Of a DNA stretch of 64,000 nucleotides, positions 41,523 to 52,214 are shown one piece after another; position 1 is the first letter of the stretch; every line of letters begins with the position of its first letter. The position numbers were made by a program, and so were the translations under genes. Source of the stretch: Arabidopsis thaliana (Eukaryota > Streptophyta > Magnoliopsida > Brassicales > Brassicaceae). Below the pieces are notes generated by a model. It ran no database searches. It was not told the DNA's origin and saw only the letters and a list, made by a program, of their open reading frames with translations. Where the stretch lies: contig NC_003071.7 of the NCBI RefSeq assembly GCF_000001735.4, positions 6,069,151 to 6,133,150 on the forward strand, read 5' to 3'.

Positions 41523-43302
41523 AGGGAAATCAAGACCAAATCGAGCAAGAAGAGGACTTAGAAGAAGAAGAAGCCGTCTCACTAGAAGAAGATTCGATGG
41601 TTGATACATACGCTAATGGCGGGAGCTATAAAACTCAAGAAGGGCATGCTCAGGGTCATCAGACTGAAGATTGTTCAAAAAGTACTGATGGGCTCACCGA
41701 TTCTTCAAGAGAAGAAGCCAGTTTCGCAAGATTTAAGGACACCTACTCCTGCATACCTATCATGATTCTCGATGAAGAAACTCTCGAAGAGTATGGTTTC
41801 GGACAACCCGAAACCCTAAAAGAAACTATCATTAGAGGAAACCATGATGATGCCCCGCCTATTGCTTCCCCACCCTCGGGAAGAGGAAAGAGCTCGGGCA
41901 GTAAAAGCCAAAGGGGCAAGGACCTGTTCAGCTTGAACCGATCGGTTCAACCATTTCGTCACCCGATTTCGTCTCTATAAGATCACTCTCACATACCATG
42001 GAGACAAAAGAGTCGTGAGCAGATCCTTGAAAGCTTGATGAGCCAATACTTGGATCAACAAGCGCTAGGCACGAGGACTCTCCACTTCAAGATGGATAAG
42101 GTCGATGGCATTCTCTCAGGTATGATCGATGAGCTTTCCTTGAGCTTTAGGAGAATGAAGATCAAGCTCACGAAAGACGTTGCCACCTTGACAAAGAAGG
42201 TAAAAACTATAGAAAAGAACTGAGGGAAGGATTTAGAGAATAATCAAGGAAGTGCTCAAACCATCGGAGAATTGGCCATCCGGATAGCCGAGGAAAAGAA
42301 AGGTCATGCTCGACCGTTAGAGAGCTCCTTGACAAGAATACAGTCTTGGAAGAAAGACTCAAAATGCTTGAAGAGAGAGCTAACAAGAACGAAGAGAAAC
42401 TCCATGAGGAGATCTTTCTCCTTCGTGAGCTAGCCGACTGCCAAAGAGAAGCCGGAAAGAATCACATGTCTGATTTTAAAGTTCTCTTTAGTAACGATTT
42501 GAGTTCGGCGGCTCAAATAAAGAAGTATGAGGACAAGGCTAAGGCGACCATGGTCAAGATCAAGAATTTAGAAGATAGCTATAAACTTCTAACCGAGACA
42601 ATCCATATCAAATTCGATAAGTCCCTCAACCTGTTGCATGGGATAAAGTCTAAGCTGGGATCTACGGAGACGACCTTTAACGAGACAATCGAGAGGTTGG
42701 ATAAGAAGTACAACTCGTTACTCCTACGTGCTACCATCTGCGAGAAACGCATAAAAGAGAACTCATGAAGAGAGTCCAAAAAGGGTCGAGACGAAACCAA
42801 ACCACAAGGCCATGAGCAAGACCCAAAGCCCATCTTTCCTTGTAAAGCCGTAGTACCATGGCCTGGCGGAGACTTATAAGAGGAAGGAGAGGATACCTCC
42901 GGATCAGAAGGAGAAGATTACAACGCCCCGAGTTCCGAGGGCGAACAATCCTACCCAGATTCAGGAGAGGAAGAGATGGAAGCTTTGGAAATCGAAGAGA
43001 TAGAAGCTTTGGAGATCGAAGAGATGATCTGCACCACTCACGAAAATGGTATGCGATGCACCTTTCGAAACTTGGTAAGAGTCATCCGACTTGACACCTC
43101 TTTCGACGAAGCATGGGAGAAATTTCCAATTAAAAGACTCTTCATGGAAAGCTACATCTCTAAAGAACGAGTGCGAGAAACGTTTGAAAGGACGAGAAGA
43201 TCAATCTTCAAGAAGAAGAGAGACAACCTGAAGAAACCTCCGGACGAATCTGTATCCAAGAGAGCTCGCCTAGGGCGAAGAAACTCGTGTTACTACACCT
43301 AG
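41523..43302 (+). pseudogene. Athila 3'-region ORF (env-like position), broken
   Basis: Open stretches 41523-41980, 42035-42223, 42346-42768 and 42858-43302 form one decayed gene with stops and frame changes. The first is acidic (EEEEAVSLEEDSMVD) and has FKDTYSCIPIMILDEETLE. The third is a coiled coil (KMLEERANKNEEKLHEEIFL). The last is basic at its end (RRSIFKKKRDNLKKP). It lies just before the GTGGGAGGCAACCCACT motif, which in Athila elements follows the last ORF, so it takes the place of the env-like ORF; no envelope feature such as a membrane helix is visible. The left border of the element is unclear. Confidence 0.5.
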
Positions 43303-44056
43303 TAAGACCCAAACGTCGAGCCAACGACGTTAAATAAGCGCACTAAGTGGGAGGCAACCCACTAGATAGCTACATTTTCCCTTAGAATTTTATTTTGCTT
43401 TTGCTTTTGACCTTTTAAGTATTTGTTTCAGATTTTTATAAAAAAACATATAAAAAAAATAGAAAAATAGAAGTAGAAAACCCAAAAAAGAAGAGAAGGT
43501 TGTGACAACCGGCCCAGCTACTTGCCCGAGTAACTGGCACCGCCAGGAGAAGTTGTCCCGGCCGCAACAAACCTTGGCTGGAGCCCGCCAATGCGCGCCA
43601 ACCTTTGGCTGAAGTCCGCCAGACCGTGCCAACCATTGACCAAAGTCTGCCTGACCATTTCAAACATTGGCCGGAGCCAGCCAATCCGCGCCGACCATTG
43701 GCCGTAGTCCGCCGGACTTTGCCACACCTTCGCCGGACTTGCCCCACCTTGCGGCCTAGGCAACACCTTGCTTGCCGGTCCGGACGAACGCAAACTCAGC
43801 CGGCCAAGTGGAAGATGAGCCAATTACAGAAGAGAGCCCCCTCGGAAAAAACTAAGTCTGGGGAACCGAAAGTAAGAAAGAAGTAAAGGAGAAGAAGGTG
43901 TTTAAAAGAAGAAGTGGTTGGAAATTGTGGACCTCAACCGATCTGTTCTCTCTTGCGGTTTTGCAACATATCCTGCATTCGAGACTATACGGTAACCCTA
44001 AACACTTTAACTCCACCACTTAAACACGAAAAATCCCTTTCATACCAGGCGCCGTC
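43303..44056 (+). mobile_element. Athila element, non-coding 3' part, left half
   Basis: Contains AAGTGGGAGGCAACCCACTA at 43348, characteristic of Athila elements, then a T-rich stretch and a GC-rich minisatellite. The sequence is interrupted at 44056 by the Tat-like element and resumes at 55596. Confidence 0.7.
43570..43735. repeat. About 31-bp GC-rich minisatellite
   Basis: Five to six degenerate units of the type CCATTGGCCGAAGTCCGCCG..GCGCCAA occur in a row. Units vary by a few bases in sequence and length (30-33). Confidence 0.7.
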
Positions 44057-44559
44057 TGTTGGTGTCGGATCCCGCACCACGGGCTCAGATCCGGACAAAG
44101 ATTGCTACGTGGATAAAAGAGGCCCATAACAGAGAAGGCCCATAAGCGTTCTCGAGGTGAAAATATGGATGGGGTGTTGACCTGCGAAGTGAATGCGGCG
44201 TCGAGGTCAAGACTACTCGGATTGAAGAGGCCAAATGGGCCAAAAGGTGAAGTCAAGAAGGCCCGGAGTGGATTCAAATTCAAACGTTCGGATAATTAAT
44301 TTGAAGACTAGAAACGGATACGTTTAAGATAGAATGATTGTGATTAAATAAGAATTAAATGTATTCTTTGGATATATATTGAGAGTCAAAGGTCATGTAA
44401 GGACACACGCATATTTTGGTGCAAATTAGCTATACATTTTCTTTTACAATACTCATAATTTTCTCTATAATCATCTACTTATTTTTTAGTATATTTGACC
44501 TCAAGAATAATCCTTCTCACTAAACAAATAAATACTTGAGTGTGAATCCGACATCCACA
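44057..44559 (+). repeat. 5' LTR of the Tat-like element
   Basis: TG...CA, 503 bases, with a probable TATA region GGATATATATTGAG near 44369. Confidence 0.93.
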
Positions 44560-44561
44560 TT

Positions 44562-44579
44562 TTGGCGCCGTCTGTGGGG
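44562..44579 (+). other. Primer binding site of the Tat-like element
   Basis: TGGCGCCGTCTGTGGGGA lies two bases after the LTR. This is the common Athila/Tat primer site. Confidence 0.85.
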
Positions 44580-44639
44580 ATGGAGGATTCTTGAGTCATC
44601 AGATTCTTTCTGTGCATTATATACCCGAAGTGATCCGCA

Positions 44640-46654
44640 ATGTCTAGAGAGGATGCTACCAACGTTTAGATAGCCGAAACCCTCAAGGCCATGCAACAAG
44701 CTATGACCGATATGACGCAAAAGTTTGCAAGCGTGGAAAAAACCGTCGAAACATTGCAAACAAACCAGGTATCACTCAGCCAGAATGTTAGTACCATTCA
44801 GTCTCGTGTCCGTTCTTTAAATGTAGGGAATTCTAGAGTTTGGAGAACCATCTTCGGATCCCCAAATTCTCTTCCGCGAAATGCAACAAGAGACCAAACG
44901 ACCCCGGATGGTACAAACGCGGAGAATCAACCAGAAGATGGAGAAACGCATCCTGAAGATGATAACCAGTTCGGTGACCAGCACGAGCAGGAAAACTTCG
45001 ACCAACTCGAAACCATGAAGGAAGTAAGTCGGGAGTTGAAAGAAATGAGGTCGAAATTCCTCCAAGCTACAAGCTCAGAACCGGATATCAACCGGGTTAT
45101 CGAGAAAGCTAGGCAAACACCATTCACTCCGCAAATTACAAGTTTGAGAATCAGAGATTCTCGAAAACTCAACTTAGAATCATACAATGGTTTGGAAGAT
45201 CCGAAAGGTTATCTCGCAGCCTTTCTGATAGCCGCTGGGCGAGTTGACCTAAACGAGGCCGATGAAGACGTAAGGTATTGCAAACTTTTCTCCGAAAATC
45301 TGTGTGGGCAAGCCCTGATGTGGTTCACTCAGTTGGAACCAGGATCGATCAGTAATTTCAACGAACTATCGGTAGTATTTTTAAAACAATACTCAATTCT
45401 GATGGATAAGAGCATTTCGGACACCGACCTCTGGAATCTATCTCAAGGGCCGAATGAGACACTTCGGGCTTTCATTACCAAATTCAAATACGTGCTTTCA
45501 AAGCTCTCTAGAATCTCACAACAATCGGCTCTATCGGCTCTGCGAAAGGGATTATGGTATGATTCGAGGTTTAAGGAAGATCTGATACTTCATAAACTTG
45601 ATACTATTCAAGACGCACTATTTCGAGCGAATAATTGGATGGAAGTCGAAGATGAAAAAGAAAGTTTCGCAAAAAGAGATAAGCAAGCAAAACCAGCGGT
45701 CACTTTTCCGCCCAAAAAGTTCGAACCTCGGGAGAATCAGGGACCAAGGAAGTTTGGTTTGCTACCATTCAATAACAACGTCGGAAAGCAGTTTCAGGGG
45801 AAAGGAAGGTCGAATACCTGGATCCGTGATGAAAGCTCGTACTGCGATATACACCGAGTCATGGGACATCTGACCAAAGACTGCAGCGTCCTTAAGAGGC
45901 ATCTCGCAGAATTATAGGCCAGTGGAGATCTCTCAAAATTCGACATGGAGAACTTCATCAAACAATATCATGAATCAAGGGATAATCCAGAGAATCAAAA
46001 CTCTAAAAGACCAAGGCCGGCGAGCGAAGAGGGACCAAGAACTTCAAAGGGTAAAATCAGCGTAATTCTCGGAGGATCTAAACTCTGCCGTGATTCCATC
46101 AGTGTAATCAAGAAACATAGCCGTAACGTTCATTTGAAATTAAGCTTAAGTGAGGAAGTAGATTTTCAAAGCACTTCGATATTGTTCGATGAGAAGGAGA
46201 CGCAACACCTCGAAAGATCTCATGATGATGCACTCGTAGTTACGTTGGATGTTGCTAACTTCGAAGTGTCAAGGATCCTCATTGATACTGGCAGTTCGGT
46301 AGACTTAATTTTTCTTAGCACTTTGGAAAGAATGGGGATAAGCAGAGCCGACGTGGTAGGACCCCCATCACCCTTAGTGGCTTTCACGAGTGAATCAGTA
46401 ATGTCTCTCGGAACTATCAAGCCACCAGTTTTGGCTGGAAAGATCTCGAAGATTGCGGATTTTGTCGTGTTCGATAAACCAGCAGCCTATAACATATTTT
46501 TTGGAACTCCGTGGATCTATCAAATGAAAGCGGTTCCTTCTACCTATCACCAATGTCTCTAATTCCCAACTCCGAGCGGAGTGGAAACAATTCAGACAGA
46601 TCAAGAAGCTTCGAGAACTTGTTATTTAGCTAGCCACCGATTAAAAATCCAATA
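44640..46654 (+). pseudogene. Gag-protease of the Tat-like element (several stops)
   Basis: A single frame from ATG 44640 is broken at TAG 44667, TAG 45915 and TAA 46560. It contains a coiled-coil start (FASVEKTVETLQTNQVSLSQ), gag capsid blocks (LNLESYNGLEDPKGYLAAF, ALMWFTQLEPGS, FLKQYS), a CCHC-like knuckle (CDIHRVMGHLTKDC) and an aspartic protease ([34 protein letters not shown]). The nonsense changes are consistent with C-to-T decay of CAG and similar codons. Confidence 0.88.
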
Positions 46655-46744
46655 GCAATTAACGAAACCCGCAAAGAAAGGAGTAATCCCAAGATTTCCT
46701 AGCGGGCAGAAAGTGGATGATGTTGTGATCGAAGTGATTCTAGA

Positions 46745-48762
46745 ATCGAAGAAAACTCGGAGTGGAGAGAGCAAAAGCAGTAAATGACGAAGTGGATAAA
46801 CTTCTGAAAATTGGATCTATAAGGGAGGTACAATATCCAGATTGGTTAGCAAACACCGTTGTAGTCAAAAAGAAGAATGGAAAGGATAGAGTTTGCATCG
46901 ACTTTACAGATCTCAACAAAGCTTGTCCGAAAGATAGCTTCCCACTCCCACACATAGATCGTCTCGTGGAGTCAACCGCCGGGAATGAATTGTTATCCTT
47001 TATGGATGCCTTTTCGGGATATAACCAAATCATGATGAATCCGGAAGATCAAGAGAAAACTTTATTTATCACGGATAGGGGTATCTACTGTTATAAGGTT
47101 ATGCCATTCGGGTTGAGGAATGCAGGAGCAACTTATCCACGGCTGGTTAACAAGATGTTCAGTGAGCATGTCGGAAAAACAATGGAAGTCTACATCGATG
47201 ATATGCTGATTAAGTCGCTGAAAAAGGAAGACCACGTAAAACATCTGGAAGAGTGTTTCGCGATTCTCAACCAATATCAAATGAAGTTGAATCCGGCGAA
47301 GTGTACGTTTGGAGTCCCATCTGGGGAATTTCTCGGCTACATTGTCACGAAAAGAGGAATTGAGGCAAACCCGAACCAAATCAACGCTTTCCTCAACATG
47401 CCGTCTCCAAAGAATTTCAAAGAAGTACAACGATTAACCGGTCGGATTGCAGCATTGAATCGTTTTATTTCAAGGTCGACCGATAAATCTTTACCCTTTT
47501 ATCAAATCTTAAAGGGTAACAAGGAATTTCTTTGGGATGAAAAGTGTGAGGAAGCATTCGGACAGCTAAAAGCGTATCTGACTTCGCCGCCCGTACTGTT
47601 CAAACCAGAGTTAGACGAAAAACTTTATCTATACGTCTCAGTTTCTAATCATGCAGTCAGCGGAGTCTTAATCCGGGAAGACCGGGGGGAACAAAAACCA
47701 ATTTATTACATAAGTAAGTTTATGACGGACCCTGAAACCAGATACACAATGATGGAGAAGCTTGCACTTGCAGTAGTAATCTCAGCTTGAAAACTTCGTC
47801 CATATTTTCAATCCCATCCAATCGAAGTATAATCAAATCGGCCACTTCGGACTATTCTCCATAGCCCGAACCAGTCCGGTAGGTTAGCAAAATGGGCGGT
47901 GGAGTTGAGTGAATACGACATAGAGTACAAGAACCGAGTCGCCATGAAAGCTCAGGTCCTAGCCGATTTTTTAACAGAATTATCGGTACCCGGAGAGAAG
48001 GAACAACCTCAAAATTAGACTTGAAGCTACATGTTGATGGATCATCATCAAAAAACGCATCCGGAGTGGGAATCAAATTAGGAAGTCCTTGAACAGTCAT
48101 TTCGCTTCTTATTCAACTCATTCAATAATGAAGCAGAGTACGAAGCATTAATTGTTGGACTTAGGTTGGCACAGGGAGTTGGGGCTGATGAAGTGGTCGC
48201 CTACTGTGATTCGCAACTAGTTGTTAACCAATTCAATGGTGATTATGAAGCAAAAGATTCACGAATGGAAGCATACCTTCATGTGGTTAAAGACTTGGCT
48301 AAAAATTTTAGGAAATTCGAACTCATTCGCATACCACGAGGACAAAACACTACCGCAGATGCGCTCGCAGCCCTGGCATCAACATCCGATCCCGAAGTCA
48401 ATAGCATCATTCCGGTAGAGTGTATTTCGGAAAGGAGCATTAAGGAAGAAAAGGAGGCGTTCGTAGTCACAAGATCCCGAGCTGCAGCCCGAGATCGTGG
48501 CGACACTGCTGTTGAATTACCACCTGTTAAAAGACGAAAGTCAAAGGAAGCAACCGTACCTAAGCCCGCTGTGCAGGAAAATATTGGGATCGAACTAATT
48601 GAAGAAGTCATCTCCGACGCTAAAATCGAAGCTGAAACTGAACCGTGGGTTGACGAGGATATACTAGCGCCAAATGAACATCCCGAACCAGAAGCTCTGG
48701 TGTTTCACGAAGTTGACCAAATTCCGGCTAAAGATTGGGGGCTGATTGGAGGGAGCCAATAA
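46745..48762 (+). pseudogene. RT, RNase H and second (archaeal-type) RNase H of the Tat-like element
   Basis: The RT frame starts abruptly (LGVERAKAVNDEVDKLL) because the segment joining protease to RT has been deleted near 46750. RT blocks are RVCIDFTDLNKACPKD, FMDAFSGYNQIMM, VMPFGLRNAGA and the catalytic VYIDDMLIKS, then RNase H from FLWDEKCEEAFGQLK. Stops and frame changes follow 47788. The stretch 48166-48762 has DEVVAYCDSQLVVNQFNG and RGQNTTADALAALAS, the extra archaeal-type RNase H that marks the Tat lineage. Confidence 0.85.
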
Positions 48763-50003
48763 AGCATTACATCGTTACAGGCAAACTCCCAAAGAACAAA
48801 TGGCAAGCTAGGAAAATGAGAATCGTTAGCGCGAAATTTTGTTTATCAAAGAATTCTTTGTATAGACGAGGTGTAAGTGACCCCTACTTGCTTTCCATTT
48901 TTGGGCCCGTAGTCGAGATTGTTATGAGCGAAGTACATGAAGGCTTGTGTGGAAGTCATTCCTCGGGAAGGGCTATGGCTTTCAAGATCAAGAAAATGTG
49001 TTACTACTGGCCTACTATGATCACGGACTGCGTTAAGTATGCCCAAAGATGCAAACGTTGCCAACTCCATGCACCACTCATTCACCAACCTTCAGAGTTA
49101 TTCTCTTCGATCTCCGCCCCATACCCTTTCATGAGATGGTCGATGGATATCATTGGACCATTACATAGGTCGACCCGAGGTGTACAATATCTACTGGTTC
49201 TAACTGATTATTTTTCGAAGTGGATTGAAGCTGAAGCGTATGTGAATATTAAAGATTCGACAGTAAAGACTTTCATTTGGAAGAACATCATATGCAGGCA
49301 AGGCATTTGGAAGAACATCATATGCATACGAAATAGTTACTGACAATGGGCCACAATTTATTTTGCACGAGTTTGAAGCATTTTGCTCAACTGGGGGATT
49401 AAAGTCAGTTATTCCACTCTGCGGTATCCACAAGGGAACGGTCAGGCCGAAGCTGCAAACAAGACAATTCTAAGCAACCTTAAGAAACGTTTGAATCATT
49501 TGAAAGGGGGCTGGTATGATGAACTTCAGCCAGTCTTATGGGCATATCGCACAACTCCTAGGCGTTCGACCGGAGAAACCCCGTTTTCATTGGTTTACGG
49601 GATGAAGGCAGTTGTACCAGCCGAGCTCAATGTGCCAGGACTTCGTCGAACGGAAGCTCCTTTGAATGAAAAAGAGAATTCTGCAATGCTTGACGATTCG
49701 TTGGATACCATCAACGAGAGGCGAGATCAAGCCTTAATCCAAATTCAAAATTATCAACACGCAGCAGCTCGGTATTACAATTCGAAAGTCAAAAGCAGAC
49801 CATTCTTTGTGGGCGATTATGTTTTGAAACGTGTTTTCGATAACAAGAAGGAGGAAGGAGCTGGCAAACTTGGCATTAATTGGGAAGGTCCTTATATTGT
49901 TACCGAGGTGGTCCGAAATGGTGTTTACAGATTGAAAGATTTAGAGGACAGACCAGTCCAACGTCCTTGGAATGTGGTGAACTTGAAGAAATTTTATGTT
50001 TGA
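48735..50003 (+). pseudogene. Integrase of the Tat-like element, broken by a 30-bp duplication
   Basis: It begins [18 protein letters not shown], has an HHCC finger ([20 protein letters not shown]...CKRCQLHA), DDE core ([10 protein letters not shown], then [12 protein letters not shown] sequence at about 49336 in another frame, [12 protein letters not shown]) and a C-terminal domain ending [21 protein letters not shown] 30-base segment (CATTTGGAAGAACATCATAT..) is tandemly duplicated at 49272-49331 and the frame shifts there, between the first and second catalytic Asp. Confidence 0.87.
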
Positions 50004-50258
50004 AAAAAAAGAAAAAAAAAAACGACACGCATTTTTTGTACATGAACTACGGTGAGGCTTGATCCCGAAATGGGTACATAGGCAGCTCGGAAACGAGTTC
50101 AGCTATTAATTAAATTTGTCTTATTCATGTTGAAAAAGAGTTCGATTACACGAACGAGTGAAAACAAGGAATTCGACTATGCGAACGTACAAAGCAGGAA
50201 ACAAAGCTAAATTTATTCAAAACGGAAAACAAGAAAAAATGTGTCGAAGTCCTTTGAA

Positions 50259-50696
50259 CTAGAAAATCCTCCTCGTCTTGCATAACACCTCGACCCCTTG
50301 ACTGGCGATGTCAAGAATGGGCATCATACAATCCGGGATGCGAGCAAATTGTGCGATTCCGAGTTCGATCCAATCTCCGGGGTGAGAGTTGAGGGTGTGT
50401 AACTCCCTTGATATCACGGTGACTCTTCGCAGCATTTTGTTGATCTTCTTTCGAAGTTTCTTCTTTTTCGTTGAGCGTTTTTTGTGTTGAGCCGCGAGAG
50501 CCTTGATGAAGGACATCGCGATGTCTTAGTCTCTGCTCGAAAGGTCCCTGATAAGTGCACACGGAGCTCGGATCTGGGATCTAAAGTTACGAAGTGGGGA
50601 GCGTCCTCTGTCTGGTACGTTCGGAATGTCCTCATCAATCATCCCGATCCTCGAAAAGTCTGGCATGGATTCCGAGCATCGGAGGTTGAAGGCCAT
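50259..50696 (-). pseudogene. Antisense gene 3 of the Tat-like element (one stop)
   Basis: The minus frame from ATG 50696 to the stop at 50259 has one TAA near 50528. The second half has a very basic helix (QHKKRSTKKKKLRKKINKML) followed by VISRELHTLNSHPGDWIELG and FARIPDCMMPI. Family unknown. The HPGDW...IP layout resembles a segment of the unknown protein at 8971-9811. Confidence 0.5.
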
Positions 50697-50975
50697 AACT
50701 ACGAAAGAAAAGAGCGGTATTGTTAGTAAGGAATGAAAGAACCCTAGAGAGGAAATTTATAGGGAGGTCTCTTAGCTTTCAGAGATGCGATTCTATTTAA
50801 AGCCGGAGTGATTCGCGGAAGTATTCACGTCGCTTTGGTCGCCCTGCATTCAAAGAGTATCTCCAAAACGAATATTTGATGAGTCAAGGAAAATTAGAAA
50901 GTTTCCTTAAATAAATGGGCCGAAGCCTAGTAGGTAGGTCCATGCGAAAAAAGGGTTTTTAGTCTCAGAAAACAT

Positions 50976-51627
50976 TTAGGGAAGGGGCTCAGGAACAGGC
51001 TCCTTCATCGCCGGTTCGGGGTTCAAAGTGGACGCCTCGTTTTTGTCATCCACGTCGGGTTCATTCTTCACGCGCTTCCAGGGGTTACTGTCCTCCTCCT
51101 CGTCGTCACCGTCTTCACTGTCAGACGGGATCACTTGAACCGGAGCATTTACGGGACCGAAAACTTGGCCTCGAGCACGGAGGTACATCCGGAGCATGTG
51201 CGGGATCTTCGCCACGCAGTCGAAGTTCCTCCACTTTCACTGAAAAGGGTCGCTCTCCATGGCACTTATTTTACTCTCGATGCGAGCAATTCGGGCCTTG
51301 AGCGTTTGCCTCTTAAGGCCTAAACGCTGCCTTTCATCGCACAGGCGGCGATGCTTGTCGACGACCTAAAGTACGAACTGGTTAGAAAACAAGTAGAACT
51401 CGTTCCGAAAAAGAGAACAAGAGAGTCTTTACCTTGTTCATAAAGTCGTACGCCTCCTTCTTTTCCTTCGAAGGAAAGTGGAAACAAGCGTGTGGAAAGA
51501 GGAGGCCGGCGGGCTCGAAGCCATCGCCGGACAAGAACAAAGGACTCCTGGGGTCGAGGGGGCAGACGGTGGATGCTCCTTCGCGTTCCATTCTATAGGT
51601 GTTGTTCAAGTAAATTTCTGCGATCAT
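50976..51627 (-). pseudogene. Antisense gene 2 of the Tat-like element (one stop)
   Basis: Exon 1 51627-51433 (65 codons, donor AAG|GTAAAG) and exon 2 51365-50976 join in phase. Exon 2 has a coiled-coil stretch (RQRLGLKRQTLKARIARIES), a TGA near 51241, then MAKIPHMLRMYLRARGQ and an acidic tail (DSEDGDDEEEDSN). Family not recognised. It is antisense to the retroelement and lies between genes 1 and 3. Confidence 0.5.
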
Positions 51628-52214
51628 GTCTTTCGAGAGTTAAGAAAGTTTATGCCCTTATTTATAGTGATTTAGGGTTTTACTCGAAACCACAAAGTTA
51701 ATAATTGTGGCGTGTCCGAGTGAGTTTATCCATTTTTGGGAATTGAGGAAAAGGCAATTATTGCCTCAGAAGCGTGACACTTTTCCAGATTTCCAAGGAC
51801 AAAAAGGCAACTGTCACATTTAAGATAAGTGGGCCATTAAATGCAGGGTAAATAGTAAAGGCTCAGAACCCGCAAAAATAATCGAACTGACTAAACCCGA
51901 GTTGGGGAGTTGGAGAGTTCGCGGATTCAAGTCTGCATTTTTAGGGATAGGTCTGATCAACCAACAAATCCCGTAACTTGACCACATGGTTAAACAAAAA
52001 CGCTATTTAAAGAGATGGACTTTGCAAATTCATACTGAAAATTAGCACAAGGAAAGCCCTCTCGGGATCATAATCTTAAAGAAAAGGTTTAAAAGCCTCC
52101 TCAGGCAAAGTATTTGTTTAAAGCCTACTTAGGCAGATAAAGTAATTCAAAAAGAAAAACAACGATAATGAATTTCGAGTTTAAGGGACAATCCCCATTA
52201 AGTGGACACAGCCA

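Noticed and set aside
43390..43823. Three overlapping minus-strand frames
   Set aside because: They are repeats of the 31-bp GC-rich minisatellite read in different frames.
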